Source: Balneolaceae bacterium UBA7797 (GTDB taxonomy: Bacteria; Bacteroidota; Rhodothermia; Balneolales; Balneolaceae). From it: DNA of 64,000 nt. The translations under genes were made by a program, and so were the position numbers. The notes under the pieces are model-generated. The model saw only the letters and a program-made list of their open reading frames with translations, ran no database searches and had not been told where the DNA came from. Shown piece by piece: positions 34,501 to 44,138 of the stretch; the first letter of the stretch is position 1, and each line of letters starts with the position of its first letter. The stretch spans positions 186,001 to 250,000 of the forward strand of contig DLCN01000003.1 of the NCBI GenBank assembly GCA_002480645.1, in the 5' to 3' direction.

Positions 34501-35337
34501 TCAGGAGGGAGAACGCTTAAATTTAGCCCAGTCGGGTTTTCTTTTTTCCAGAAAGGCATTCTTTCCTTCTTCGGCTTCCTCCGTCATATAGGCTAATCTG
34601 GTAGCTTCTCCTGCAAAAACCTGTTGGCCTACTAAACCATCGTCGATCAGATTAAAAGCAAATTTGATCATTTTAATAGCTGTAGGGCTTTTAGCTAAAA
34701 TTTCCTGAGCCCATTCAAAAGCGGTGTCCTCGAGCTCCTCGTGAGGTACAACAGCATTAACCATTCCCATTTCGAATGCTTCCTGCGCAGAATAGTTTCT
34801 ACCCAGGAAAAAGATCTCACGTCCTCGTTTTTGCCCTACCTGACGGGCGAGTAGGGCAGATCCAAATCCCCCATCAAAACTGGCAACATCAGCATCGGTT
34901 TGTTTGAAAACGGCATGCTCTTTACTGGCAAGCGTCAAATCACAAACAACATGTAAACTGTGTCCACCACCTACGGCCCAGCCCGGAACCACAGCAATTA
35001 CTACTTTGGGCATAAACCTGATCAAGCGCTGAACCTCGAGAATATTGAGTCTGGGTATACCGTCATCAGCTTTATAGCCTGTTTTACTTCTTACATTCTG
35101 GTCACCACCGGAACAGAATGCCCAGCCACCATCTTTAGGAGAGGGGCCTTCCCCTGAAATAAGTACTACTCCAATATCATTGTCTTCCTTAGCATCGAGT
35201 AAAGCTTCATACAGTTCAAAAACAGTTTTAGGTCGGAAGGCATTTCTCACTTCGGGACGGTTAAAAGCTATGCGTGCAACACCATCTGATTTTTTATAGG
35301 TGATGTCTTCATATTCTTTAACGGTGATCCAATTCAT
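34501..35337 (-). CDS. menB: 1,4-dihydroxy-2-naphthoyl-CoA synthase
   Basis: It closes the naphthoquinone ring by converting o-succinylbenzoyl-CoA to 1,4-dihydroxy-2-naphthoyl-CoA in menaquinone synthesis. It belongs to the crotonase fold, with IAFNRPEVRNAFRPKTVFEL, WAFCSGGDQNVRSKTGY (the MenB-specific GGDQ loop) and VPGWAVGGGHSLHVVCDLTL. The start was placed at 35337 (MNWITVKEYEDITY, 278 residues). The longer frame would add 22 residues that overlap menH and do not match the family's N-terminus. It is the last gene of the men operon here. Confidence 0.94.
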   Translation of the reverse strand: MNWITVKEYEDITYKKSDGVARIAFNRPEVRNAFRPKTVFELYEALLDAKEDNDIGVVLISGEGPSPKDGGWAFCSGGDQNVRSKTGYKADDGIPRLNILEVQRLIRFMPKVVIAVVPGWAVGGGHSLHVVCDLTLASKEHAVFKQTDADVASFDGGFGSALLARQVGQKRGREIFFLGRNYSAQEAFEMGMVNAVVPHEELEDTAFEWAQEILAKSPTAIKMIKFAFNLIDDGLVGQQVFAGEATRLAYMTEEAEEGKNAFLEKRKPDWAKFKRSPS

Positions 35338-35371
35338 GGGTAAAGTCTTTGTATCGTTTATCAAGTGCTGT

Positions 35372-36199
35372 TCACTCAATATCCGGTAGTTTATGGGTTG
35401 CAATAAAGTGTTGAATGATCTGTGCCAGGTCTTCGGGTTGTTCTAAATGAACACGGTGACCAGATCGTTCTACGATGGAAAGATTGCTCTCTGGCAGATC
35501 TTTATTCATAGTCTGATTAATTCTGATAAATTTACTATCCCGTTCGCCCGCAATCAATTGAACCGGCGTATTCAAATCTGTTAATCGATCCCGAACACAA
35601 GGCATCGTACCGGTTCCAAATCCCAAGAGGCTATTTGCCATCCAAAGAGGATTTTGACCTGCCTGAATTTCAGAATAGAACTCAGTTTGAGCAGTAGGAG
35701 TATTTGTGGTGAACAAGGGCTTTTTATCCCATTCTTTAAGAAAATCCTCGAAATTACCCATGATCGCATCAGATCGGGTTCCGTCCAGACTTTGTCGAAC
35801 TTGTCGTTCTGTCTCTCCTTCAATACCAAACGTGCCACTTTCCAGTAACAAACCTTGAAAAAGATCGGGACGATGCAACGCCGTCTGTAAAGCCAGCCGT
35901 GCTCCCATGCTGTAGCCATAAAGAAAAAGGGGAGTCTGAAGTTGTTCGCTGATCAGCTTTACAATATCGGCGACTTGTTCTTTGGTTGAAAACCGGTAAT
36001 GTAATTCTGCTCCCTGGGTTTTTCCATGGCCTAGCAGATCAATTGTAACCGGATTACTGAATTCAGCTAGTAAAGGAATAAGGGGTTTGAAAGAGTCACC
36101 ACTTCCTAAAAAGCCATGCAAAAGTACCATTGTAGGCAACTTTTCCTTTTGCTGATGAAATTCGAGATGATACGATATGCCTCTGATCCTGATATCCAT
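35372..36199 (-). CDS. menH: MenH-type SHCHC synthase
   Basis: This is an alpha/beta hydrolase of 275 residues that eliminates pyruvate from SEPHCHC to give SHCHC in menaquinone synthesis. The oxyanion region is MVLLHGFLGSGDSFKPL, the nucleophile Ser lies in LYGYSMGARLALQTAL, and the catalytic His in VERSGHRVHLEQPEDL. It lies between menD and menB, and its ATG touches the menD stop (one-base overlap at 36199). Context makes MenH much more likely than a generic hydrolase. Confidence 0.9.
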   Translation of the reverse strand: MDIRIRGISYHLEFHQQKEKLPTMVLLHGFLGSGDSFKPLIPLLAEFSNPVTIDLLGHGKTQGAELHYRFSTKEQVADIVKLISEQLQTPLFLYGYSMGARLALQTALHRPDLFQGLLLESGTFGIEGETERQVRQSLDGTRSDAIMGNFEDFLKEWDKKPLFTTNTPTAQTEFYSEIQAGQNPLWMANSLLGFGTGTMPCVRDRLTDLNTPVQLIAGERDSKFIRINQTMNKDLPESNLSIVERSGHRVHLEQPEDLAQIIQHFIATHKLPDIE

Positions 36200-37911
36200 T
36201 AGTTAGAAGGATTCGAATTCCATAGCTTCTTTCGAAGTTCCATAGATTCATCCGCCTCCGTAATAAACTCATACACATGCACACCGGGTTCATCAAGGGT
36301 ATATCTGAAAATTTGTTCCAATTGATTTGGCCTTGAAATCAAGGTGTGATCCACTTTATGTGCCCGGCATAAAGCAGCAACAGATACATCCTGTGGGGTA
36401 TCGAAGTATTGGAAGTATTCCTCTCCCAATGTATGCACCGGCAACATCCTGAAAATACTTCCTCCTCCATTATTCAATAAAATGATGTGGAGCGGAGAGG
36501 TTATAGAATTTGAATTTAATAGCGCGTTTGAATCATGTAAAAAAGCGATGTCGCCAATAAATAAAAAACCACGTTTTTGCAGGTGTAAACTTAACCCAAA
36601 AGTAGTGGAGATTATGCCATCAATACCGGCAGCCCCTCTGTTTACGTAAATTTCATGGGTTTTTGATCTCCCAAAAAGTCCAAAATCACGAACCGGAAAT
36701 GAATTTGAAAGCATCACAAAACTATCTTCAGGGATATCGGGAAGTATAGCAGAAAATACATCTCCATCTGCAAGTGGAATCTCAGGAGAGATCTGAGCAG
36801 TTAGAAATTCTTCGTATTCCGAGGAGTAATTTTTCCAGCTGTTGATCCAATCCTCATTGGCCGCTCCTTTTATCTCAGGGATTCTCAAATTTCCATATAA
36901 GTGGAGGTGTTTAGTTGCTGATTGAGTTTGATCCCTCAGCTCACCATCCGAACTAAATCGTATCTGTGTTACTGAGGAGTGGTGCTTCAGGTAGTTATTT
37001 AATGCGTTGCTTACCGGCTCAGCTCCGAACCGTAAGATCAGATCTGGGGACAGCTTTTCAACGGTTTGCTCATTTTTTAAGAAACCATCGGTGAATGGAA
37101 TAGAATGCTCCGAGTCAGGTACCAAAGAACCGGCTTCAGCGATAATAGGAGCGTTCAAAACGTTCGCTAAATTTTGAATTAACCCGTTGTTCTCTTCCAA
37201 TGAGATCCGGGGCCCGCAGACTATGAGTGGTTTGGTGGCTGCAGTAAGATCCGACCAAAATAATTCATCTGCTTCAAGCTCTGTTTCAGAGAGAGCATAC
37301 TCATGAACAGATCCCGGTTGTTGAAGCTTATTCTCTTCTTGAGTGGCGGCAATTAAATCAGTGTATGGTTCAAACGGTTTTTCAAATGGAAGGTTGATGT
37401 GAGCAACACCATGATTAATGAGCGAGGCATGCACAGCTTGTTTAGCTGATAACTGTAGTCGTTGAACGGATTGAGGATCATCACCGGGGAGTCCTGTATC
37501 ATGAAAATAAACCGGGTAATCTCCGAATATCTTAAGCTGATCGATGGTTTGTGAAGCTCCGTTTCCACGTAACACTGGAGGGCGATCTGCACTGGCTACT
37601 ATCAAAGGTATACCGGATTGAGTAGCTTCAATTACCACAGGATAGTAATTTGCAACAGCAGTTCCGGAAGTACAAACAAGAACGGCGGGTTTTCCGCTGG
37701 CTTTGGCCAAGCCAAGGGCGGTAAAAGCGGCTGAGCGTTCGTCTATGATCACATGTTTTCTAAAGCCGGGGTGGGCTGCAAATGCAAGAGTCAGAGCCGT
37801 TGAACGAGAACCCGGTGAAATTACTGCTTCAGAAATACCTGAACTATACAAGCTACGGACAAAATGAGTGGCCCAGATAAAATTCAGATTTTGTTGATCA
37901 GGTTCCGGCAT
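36199..37911 (-). CDS. menD: MenD, SEPHCHC synthase
   Basis: This is a thiamine-diphosphate enzyme that adds 2-oxoglutarate to isochorismate, giving SEPHCHC. It has 570 residues. MenD signatures are SGISEAVISPGSRSTALTLA, the ThDP Glu in IDERSAAFTALGLAKASGKP, VCTSGTAVANYYPVVIEA, and the C-terminal cofactor segment RGAAGIDGIISTTFGLSLHL with FLFIGDIAFLHDSN. It overlaps menF by 14 bases and menH by one base, so the operon is tightly coupled. Confidence 0.95.
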   Translation of the reverse strand: MPEPDQQNLNFIWATHFVRSLYSSGISEAVISPGSRSTALTLAFAAHPGFRKHVIIDERSAAFTALGLAKASGKPAVLVCTSGTAVANYYPVVIEATQSGIPLIVASADRPPVLRGNGASQTIDQLKIFGDYPVYFHDTGLPGDDPQSVQRLQLSAKQAVHASLINHGVAHINLPFEKPFEPYTDLIAATQEENKLQQPGSVHEYALSETELEADELFWSDLTAATKPLIVCGPRISLEENNGLIQNLANVLNAPIIAEAGSLVPDSEHSIPFTDGFLKNEQTVEKLSPDLILRFGAEPVSNALNNYLKHHSSVTQIRFSSDGELRDQTQSATKHLHLYGNLRIPEIKGAANEDWINSWKNYSSEYEEFLTAQISPEIPLADGDVFSAILPDIPEDSFVMLSNSFPVRDFGLFGRSKTHEIYVNRGAAGIDGIISTTFGLSLHLQKRGFLFIGDIAFLHDSNALLNSNSITSPLHIILLNNGGGSIFRMLPVHTLGEEYFQYFDTPQDVSVAALCRAHKVDHTLISRPNQLEQIFRYTLDEPGVHVYEFITEADESMELRKKLWNSNPSN

Positions 37912-39382
37912 ATTCGAGTGCAGATAGCATTGGGATGAACTTTAAATTTGTTTCCTCCCATTCCTTTTCAGGATCGGAGTCCTCAACAATACCACAACCT
38001 GCGAAGAATTGCACCTCATCTTTTTTTATCAATCCGCTGCGTATCGCTACTACAAATTCTCCGTTTCCGTGAGCATTTATCCAACCGATCGGGGAAGCAT
38101 ACCAACCACGTTCAAAGTCTTCGGTTTCGCGAATAAACTGAACAGCCTTATTTCGGGGAAAGCCTCCAACTGCTGGGGTTGGATGTAATGTTTTTAGCAT
38201 TTCAGTTCTGGATACCCCTTTTTTGATCTGTGCAGTAATGGGGGTAAACAAATGCTGAACATTCGAGAGTTTTTTGATTTGAGGGTGAGCAGGGTGAAGT
38301 ACCTTATCCGAGTAATCAGTCAGATTTTCACTAATAGCATTTAATACGATCTCATGTTCTTCCAGATCTTTAGGACTCTGCATGAGCGCATTCTCGAGCA
38401 TGGCGTCTTCGGATGCAGTTTTACCTCTCGATGTGCTGCCAGCGAGTCCTTCAGTTAGTACAAATTCTGAATTGAAAGAAGCCAGTCGTTCCGGAGTGCT
38501 TCCGATAAAGCTGCTTTCGTCGTCTTGCCTGATTAGGAAAGAATAGCAATCGGGATATTGTTTCCGAAGCTGATTCAGAATACGCGTGTCTGAAATCTCC
38601 TCACTAAGCGGAATACTTAATTTTCTGGCTAATACTACTTTTCTGAACTCATTTGCTTTGATCTTGTCGGTAGCCTGTTCAATAGCCTGCACCCATTGAT
38701 CATGCTCCGAAGAATATTCATCTGGGTTGGTGTATTTGAGAGATCGATCAAGATCATCAGGCTGAAGATACTGATCGCGATCACAAATGCAGGAAAGTTC
38801 ATCCAGTTGTTTTATGATGCTGTCTTCGAGCTCATCAAAATTCTGGTCTTTTACCATTTCTGTGATAAAGGTGAGAATGGTAGAATTACCTTCTCTTATG
38901 ATCATCCAGCGTGGGAGCGTAAAAGAAGCTGATTTGAAAGCCTCCCATTCACTTTCAGGTTCACTATCAAAAAAGGAAAACCCTCCAAATAAATGAACGA
39001 CTGCATTTCTGTGATTGATCCCGCTGAGGTGATGTACCCGGCTAAGGATCTCTTTTCCTTTTTGGGATGAAACTCTGAATCTGTTTTCTCCGGTAGTCAC
39101 AATACGTTCAATTTCACCGGATGCAGCCATGGAAAACTGGTCGACCGGTTTTTCCCAATAATATTGGAAACCTTCTTTATTAGGATCCTGCTCAATTGCA
39201 GCAAGAGCATCAACCGGACTGATTGAAATAGATAAAGCGAGATATTGAGGAGCAGAATCGGAAAGGACATCCTTCCGATCAGACAGAAATTGTTCCAGAT
39301 CATCCTGTGTGATCTGTTGTTTAAAAGCTTCGTAAAGTTTGTTTTCCTTAATGTTAGCCTTCTGCATATACACGCTGTTCAT
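37898..39382 (-). CDS. menF: isochorismate synthase
   Basis: It converts chorismate to isochorismate, the entry step of menaquinone synthesis. At 494 residues it is a chorismate-utilising enzyme with IKANEFRKVVLARKLSIPLS, FIGSTPERLASF, LAGSTSRGKTASEDAML and HPTPAVGGFPRNKAVQFIRE, and the C-terminal metal Glu in FFAGCGIVEDSDPEKEWEET. A salicylate synthase is less likely given the menD-menH-menB neighbours. A perfect 10-base inverted repeat sits directly before the ATG. Confidence 0.93.
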   Translation of the reverse strand: MNSVYMQKANIKENKLYEAFKQQITQDDLEQFLSDRKDVLSDSAPQYLALSISISPVDALAAIEQDPNKEGFQYYWEKPVDQFSMAASGEIERIVTTGENRFRVSSQKGKEILSRVHHLSGINHRNAVVHLFGGFSFFDSEPESEWEAFKSASFTLPRWMIIREGNSTILTFITEMVKDQNFDELEDSIIKQLDELSCICDRDQYLQPDDLDRSLKYTNPDEYSSEHDQWVQAIEQATDKIKANEFRKVVLARKLSIPLSEEISDTRILNQLRKQYPDCYSFLIRQDDESSFIGSTPERLASFNSEFVLTEGLAGSTSRGKTASEDAMLENALMQSPKDLEEHEIVLNAISENLTDYSDKVLHPAHPQIKKLSNVQHLFTPITAQIKKGVSRTEMLKTLHPTPAVGGFPRNKAVQFIRETEDFERGWYASPIGWINAHGNGEFVVAIRSGLIKKDEVQFFAGCGIVEDSDPEKEWEETNLKFIPMLSALEYAGT

Positions 39383-39383
39383 T

Positions 39384-39407
39384 AATTTTCAATATAAATT
39401 GAAAATT
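39384..39407. repeat. perfect inverted repeat at the menF start
   Basis: The arms AATTTTCAAT and ATTGAAAATT enclose a 4-base spacer, ending one base before the menF ATG (39382, minus strand). It could be a repressor site over the promoter end or an RNA hairpin that hides the ribosome binding region. No T run follows, so it is not a terminator. Confidence 0.55.
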
Positions 39408-39462
39408 GATCATAATAAAGCGTGTTATGTTCAAATGTACTTATAAAGTAGATAGAAGACGC

Positions 39463-39738
39463 TTATTCGGCATCATCCGCTTCACCGGATAAGAAAGGAT
39501 TTTTAATGCCAAGAGCATCAAGATCAATGTCTGCTAATTCAAAAAGGTAATCCCATGCGGCCCGGCTTGTTCCATCGTCACTTACCCAATTTGGGTGACT
39601 CTGTTTGATCAGGCCTACAACCCGTTTCGCATAAGCCTGTCGCTCTTCGCCTTCCGGAACTCTTGGGATTGCAGCGATCATAAGATCGAGATTGTAGCCG
39701 CAGTCGTAATCTTTTGGTTTCTGTTGTTCTATGAACAT
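39463..39738 (-). CDS. small DUF4290-like protein
   Basis: This is a 91-residue soluble protein. YDCGYNLDLMIAAIPRVPEG followed by RQAYAKRVVGLIKQSHPNW resembles the start of Bacteroidota DUF4290 proteins, where an N..(L)M motif is followed by a helix with R..YA..II..I. It is shorter than usual members and has an acidic C-terminus (SGEADDAE). It lies 80 bases upstream of menF on the same strand but is separated from it by the inverted repeat. Function unknown. Confidence 0.5.
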   Translation of the reverse strand: MFIEQQKPKDYDCGYNLDLMIAAIPRVPEGEERQAYAKRVVGLIKQSHPNWVSDDGTSRAAWDYLFELADIDLDALGIKNPFLSGEADDAE

Positions 39739-39926
39739 GAATTCTTGTCAGTGTTAAATGAGTGGGTAAAAGTAACGGATTGGTGGATGAAATTAAACCA
39801 TGTTATGGGATAGATTTTATAGCTGAAAGCAGAATTATTATTGATTTCTGAATATGGTTAAAGTGAAGCCTGCCCCGAGTCTCAGAATTTGTTAGTTTAG
39901 CAACGAATCAACAAAGCAAAAAAATT

Positions 39927-40247
39927 ATGTCTCAACAAAACGCGCAATCCGGCAATCCCGGAAAGATCGAAATTGAATTACCCGAACAGGAAGCAAACGG
40001 AACTTATTCAAATCTGGTAATGATCACTCATTCTCCGTCAGAATTTATTCTCGATTTTATTGCGGTGATGCCTGGTGTTCCAAAAGCAAAAGTGGCGAAA
40101 AGAATGATCCTAACTCCGGATCATGCCAAAAGGTTATCCCAGGCTTTGTCTGATAATATCAAGCGATACGAAGATGAGCATGGCCCGATCAACACCCGGG
40201 AAAAAGTTGAGATCCCAATGTATAGAGGACCGCAACCGGAAGCCTGA
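39927..40247 (+). CDS. DUF3467 protein
   Basis: This is a 106-residue protein of the DUF3467 family, recognised from YSNLVMITHSPSEFILDFIA, the following MPGVPKAKVAKRMILTPDHA, and the terminal helix KRLSQALSDNIKRYEDEHG. It has no signal peptide. Family members are widespread in Bacteroidota and other phyla, and their function is not known. The SGNH hydrolase gene starts five bases after its stop, suggesting co-transcription. Confidence 0.8.
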   Translation: MSQQNAQSGNPGKIEIELPEQEANGTYSNLVMITHSPSEFILDFIAVMPGVPKAKVAKRMILTPDHAKRLSQALSDNIKRYEDEHGPINTREKVEIPMYRGPQPEA

Positions 40248-40252
40248 TCTAA

Positions 40253-41008
40253 ATGAGTTCCCGCAGAGATTTCATTAAAAAGACCGCATTACTAAGCGGC
40301 TCTGCTTTTATTAGTTCATCTGCTACAATACAAGATGAAGTGGATGGTTATGACTATGATCGGCCTGCCTTCAAAAAAGGGACCAGAATACTTTTCCAGG
40401 GAGATTCTATTACCGATATGAATCGGGGAAGAGATGAAAGTGACAGAAATCATTACTTGGGGCATAGTTATGTGTATTTAATTGCATCCCGGTTACATGC
40501 AGATCTGCCCGAAACAGAAATGGAATTTTTTAACCGCGGAGTGAGCGGACACACAGTCTCAGATCTCAAAAACCGATGGAAGCAGGATACTATAGATCTG
40601 AATCCTGATCTTCTTAGCATCCTTGTTGGAACTAATGATGTGTATTTTGGAAATACTAAAGAGCAATTTGAGGAGGATTATCGCTTCATACTCAAGCAAA
40701 GTAAGGAAGCAAATCCTGAGCTAGATCTTGTATTGATGGAACCTTTTGTGTTGCAATCGGGAGTCTTGAGTGAGGAGGGGGTATATAAAGAACGGAGGGC
40801 AATGACAGATGAATTGAGAATGAAAACTGCTGAGCTAGCCAGGGAATTCGATGCCCTGTTTGTTCCATTACAACAGATATTTGATGAAGCTGCTGAAGCG
40901 GTTTCTCCCGAACATTGGGTCTGGGACGGAATACACCCACTCCCTCAAGGTCATGAGTTGATCGCCAGAAACTGGATAGAATACGTTAGTAAACGTTGGC
41001 GCCGCTAA
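40253..41008 (+). CDS. SGNH hydrolase with Tat-like signal
   Basis: This is a 251-residue exported esterase. The N-terminus MSSRRDFIKKTALLSGSAFI carries a twin-arginine-type motif (SRRDFIK). SGNH blocks: Ser in LFQGDSITDMNRGR, Gly in FFNRGVSGHTVSDL, Asn in ILVGTNDVYFG, and Asp/His in WDGIHPLPQGHELIA. This looks like the rhamnogalacturonan-acetylesterase/GDSL-like group, which often deacetylates polysaccharides; the actual substrate is inference. It is five bases downstream of the DUF3467 gene. Confidence 0.85.
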   Translation: MSSRRDFIKKTALLSGSAFISSSATIQDEVDGYDYDRPAFKKGTRILFQGDSITDMNRGRDESDRNHYLGHSYVYLIASRLHADLPETEMEFFNRGVSGHTVSDLKNRWKQDTIDLNPDLLSILVGTNDVYFGNTKEQFEEDYRFILKQSKEANPELDLVLMEPFVLQSGVLSEEGVYKERRAMTDELRMKTAELAREFDALFVPLQQIFDEAAEAVSPEHWVWDGIHPLPQGHELIARNWIEYVSKRWRR

Positions 41009-41074
41009 TCAGACTCTATGAATCTTTAGCAGGAAATTCTGGTTATTCAATAAACCAATTTCAAGATTCAACGA

Positions 41075-41638
41075 ATGCGTACCGTCATTTTAGTTTTATT
41101 TTTTTTGTTCAGTATTTCATCACTACAAGCACAAATTCCGGAAAATGATCTGTGGAGATCATTAAAGCGGGGTGAAAGTTTTGTGATGATCCGGCATGCT
41201 GAGGCTCCCGGTATCGGAGATCCTAAAAATTTTGAATTGGATGATTGTTCAACCCAAAGAAATCTTTCAGATGAAGGTTTGGATCAGGCGGAACAGATAG
41301 GGCGTTTATTCCGGTCGAACGGGGTAGTAAGAGCTCAGGTGTATACCAGTGAATGGTGCCGCTGTAAAGATACGTCCACACAGTTAAATCTTGGGAAAGT
41401 GAACTCCCTGAGTCTGTTGAATTCCTTTTTTAATTCGTATAGTAGAAAATCTGTTCAGACAAGTGCGTTGGAAGACTGGCTGGACGATCAGTTTTTTGAT
41501 ACACCGCTAATATTGGTTACTCATCAGGTTAATATTACAGCTTTTACTGAAGTTTATCCGGAGTCGGGAGAGATCGTATTCATCCAGCGATCAGATAAAG
41601 GGGATTACGAAGTACTAGGTACGATCGAAACTTTGTAA
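41075..41638 (+). CDS. exported histidine phosphatase, SixA-like
   Basis: This is a 187-residue member of the histidine phosphatase superfamily with a signal peptide ending LQAQ-IPE. The catalytic RH motif is in FVMIRHAEAPGIGDP, the second Arg in VYTSEWCRCKDTSTQL, and the second His in LVTHQVNITAF. Exported members act as small phosphatases in the periplasm; the substrate is unknown. The stop lies three bases from the stop of the convergent permease gene, leaving no terminator between them. Confidence 0.85.
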   Translation: MRTVILVLFFLFSISSLQAQIPENDLWRSLKRGESFVMIRHAEAPGIGDPKNFELDDCSTQRNLSDEGLDQAEQIGRLFRSNGVVRAQVYTSEWCRCKDTSTQLNLGKVNSLSLLNSFFNSYSRKSVQTSALEDWLDDQFFDTPLILVTHQVNITAFTEVYPESGEIVFIQRSDKGDYEVLGTIETL

Positions 41639-41641
41639 TAC

Positions 41642-42724
41642 CTACTTTCTGGCTGTTATCAACAGAATCAGACCAATTATAAAGAAAAAGATATGAGGCA
41701 TCGTTGCAGCGATTTCCGGTGATATGGTTCCGTGTGAGCCAAAAGGTTCAGCGATCTTCATGAAGGCCAGATACAGAAAACTTATCAGAAGCCCTGCAGC
41801 AATATAAATTCCTTTTCCACCTCTGCGCCGTACCGAAGCAACGGCAAAACCAACAATGATCACCACAATTATGGATAATGGATAGGCCATTCTGCCATAC
41901 AACTGCACCTTAGGAATATTTACACCTCCGGCACCACTGCGGATGATCCCTTCGATATAGTCAATGGCTTCCGGGTAAGTGAGCTGGTAAATGTCTGAAG
42001 TGGTTCGGGCAAGATCCTGTGGTAAAATACTCAACGTAGTATCCAATCCGGCCATGCGATGTTCAACATAACCCGTATCGGTGTAAACTCTTTCCATCAC
42101 TGAAAGTAATTGCCACTTTTTGGTTTCTTCCTGCCATTTCATATTTGTGGCGGTAATGGTTTTTTTTAATTCGAGGCTGTCAAACTGAACCAGTCGTACC
42201 CGGTAGGCGGTTCGTTGATCTTTATCAAAATAATTTACCTGGAGAATGCTGTTCTTATCAATTTCCCGATAGATATCATTTCTGTCGATCCGCTCATTTT
42301 TCTGTTTGATGTATTTATTCTCAAAGGCAATTTTTATGCGGTTCGACTTAGGAATCACGAAGGCATCCATCAGGCTCAAAGTGATCGCCATGACTATAGC
42401 AAAGGCCAGATAGGGCATAAGTAGCCGGTATAATGAAACTCCTGCAGCTTTAAGAGCGGTGATCTCCAATCGTTCTGAAAGTTGGCCGGTAAGAAACAGA
42501 CAAGCAGTAAATATGGCCACCGGAGTAACCAACCGAACGATCTCAGGAATATAATTAAGATAGTAGCCACCCCAGATCTCTGCCATGGTGGCTCCGCGAT
42601 CTGTAAAATCATCGCTGTTTTCAGAAAAATCGATCATAATGAAGATGAAGATCAACATTAAAAGAACGAAGAGCGTGATGAAAAGCAGGCGTCGGAATAT
42701 GTATGAATCGATGTATTTAACCAC
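41642..42724 (-). CDS. LptG/LptF-type permease (YjgP/YjgQ family), second of pair
   Basis: This is an inner-membrane permease of the lipopolysaccharide export machine LptB2FG, which pulls LPS from the inner membrane toward the outer membrane. I place the start at a GTG (42724) overlapping the upstream stop as GTGGTTAA. This gives the N-terminus (V/M)VKYIDSYIFRRLLFITLF, typical of the family, and 360 residues; a longer frame would add an unrelated hydrophilic stretch. There are six expected helices, with QLSERLEITALKAAGVSLYR as the conserved coupling helix and a periplasmic jellyroll in the middle. Which of F or G it is cannot be decided by eye. Confidence 0.85.
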   Translation of the reverse strand: MVKYIDSYIFRRLLFITLFVLLMLIFIFIMIDFSENSDDFTDRGATMAEIWGGYYLNYIPEIVRLVTPVAIFTACLFLTGQLSERLEITALKAAGVSLYRLLMPYLAFAIVMAITLSLMDAFVIPKSNRIKIAFENKYIKQKNERIDRNDIYREIDKNSILQVNYFDKDQRTAYRVRLVQFDSLELKKTITATNMKWQEETKKWQLLSVMERVYTDTGYVEHRMAGLDTTLSILPQDLARTTSDIYQLTYPEAIDYIEGIIRSGAGGVNIPKVQLYGRMAYPLSIIVVIIVGFAVASVRRRGGKGIYIAAGLLISFLYLAFMKIAEPFGSHGTISPEIAATMPHIFFFIIGLILLITARK

Positions 42725-44138
42725 GGCGTACAAACAAGTGTTTGAGTCGGAATCCGGTGCTAAGCCTGATGATAAGAATGATCCCAATGAGTGAAAATAC
42801 AATGTTAAAACTCCACATGCCCCAGAAAGGAGTGATAAATAAACGGTCAGCTAATTTTTCGCCTTGTATGATGGATATCCAATAAATGGTGAGAATCACG
42901 GCACTAATGATCGCAGCATACCCAAAATTTCCGCGGCGAGTCATAATTCCTATAGGCGCACCTAGCAAAACAAAGACTATACAGGCAAACGGGATCGACA
43001 ATTTCTTGTGGATCTCAACGAGATAACGATTTATTCGCTTTACCCGCCATAAAATGTTAGAGGTGGTTTTATCAATATCAGATTTTTGCTTTTCGAGCTG
43101 AGAATAGGCAATATTTATCCAACGGATCTGATCAAGATTATTGGAAGCATTTTGCAAAACCACCATGTCTGACGGGATGGCTTCCACTCCTTTATTAACA
43201 ACCTGAGGTGGGGCAGATCCATTGCTTACAGGTTTATTATGTTCAGCTGAAATGATGGGTTCTTCCGTAATATCCTTTCGATAATCGTCAATTTCTTTTC
43301 TAAGAGTGTCTACAACTACCGCCATAGCCTGAGCCGACATGGAGCGGTCACTACGGTTTCGGGCTTCAGGATCGGATTTTGTGAAGGCGAGATCCGAAAG
43401 ATCGAAGGTGAGTCTGTATTTGCTGAACGCAGTATTTTCGACATTTCCTTCAGCTGTAATACTGGTCCTGCTTAAATTTCTAACCATATTGCCGTTGTGC
43501 AGAAATAGGGTCAGACCTTGTTCACCTTCACTTCGTAAATAACCACTTTTTGCTTTAATATAGGCCCTGTTTCGGGTATTACCCGGTTCCTGAAACAGCG
43601 TAATATCATACAGACTATCTGTTTCGTTATTGATGTGTTTAACTAAAAAAGTGTAGCCTTCAATGCCGTTATAAAACACATTGGGTTGAAGTTCGAATCC
43701 CGGCTTTTTTAATCTAATGTCTATGAACAGGGATCTGGCTTTACTGTTCGCTTCCGGTAATACATAATTTGAGAACCAGGCCAATCCGCCGAATAAAATA
43801 ACAGCAGCTAACAAAACCGGTTGAATGATGCTGATCGTATTAACCCCACTTGCCCGAAGAGCCGTGAGTTCATTTAGTTCTGAAAATTTACCAAAAGCCA
43901 TCAGAGTAGCCACCAAAACTGCCATTGGCGCGGCAAGAACTACCATATAGGCCAGGTTTGTAGCGATCAATTCCAGAATGATCGGGATGGGTATATCTTT
44001 ACCAATGAGTTTGTCTACATGCAGGATCAGAAATTGCATTAATAGCAGAAACATCAGGGTAAAAAAGCAAAATAAGAAAGGCCCGATATGTCGCTTTAGC
44101 AGATCAAGCTGAATTCTATTTTTCCAAAAGCCTTGCAC
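42717..44138 (-). CDS. LptF/LptG-type permease (YjgP/YjgQ family), first of pair
   Basis: This is the partner permease of LptB2FG, 473 residues. The N-terminal helices begin LLKRHIGPFLFCFFTLMFLL; the coupling helix region is FGKFSELNELTALRASGVNT. It has a longer periplasmic domain than E. coli LptF, with a charged Ser/Pro-containing insertion near residues 275-320. C-terminal helices include FACIVFVLLGAPIGIMTRRG. It overlaps the following permease gene by eight bases. A perfect palindrome TTTAACGTTAAA lies upstream at 44167-44178. Confidence 0.87.
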   Translation of the reverse strand: MQGFWKNRIQLDLLKRHIGPFLFCFFTLMFLLLMQFLILHVDKLIGKDIPIPIILELIATNLAYMVVLAAPMAVLVATLMAFGKFSELNELTALRASGVNTISIIQPVLLAAVILFGGLAWFSNYVLPEANSKARSLFIDIRLKKPGFELQPNVFYNGIEGYTFLVKHINNETDSLYDITLFQEPGNTRNRAYIKAKSGYLRSEGEQGLTLFLHNGNMVRNLSRTSITAEGNVENTAFSKYRLTFDLSDLAFTKSDPEARNRSDRSMSAQAMAVVVDTLRKEIDDYRKDITEEPIISAEHNKPVSNGSAPPQVVNKGVEAIPSDMVVLQNASNNLDQIRWINIAYSQLEKQKSDIDKTTSNILWRVKRINRYLVEIHKKLSIPFACIVFVLLGAPIGIMTRRGNFGYAAIISAVILTIYWISIIQGEKLADRLFITPFWGMWSFNIVFSLIGIILIIRLSTGFRLKHLFVRRG

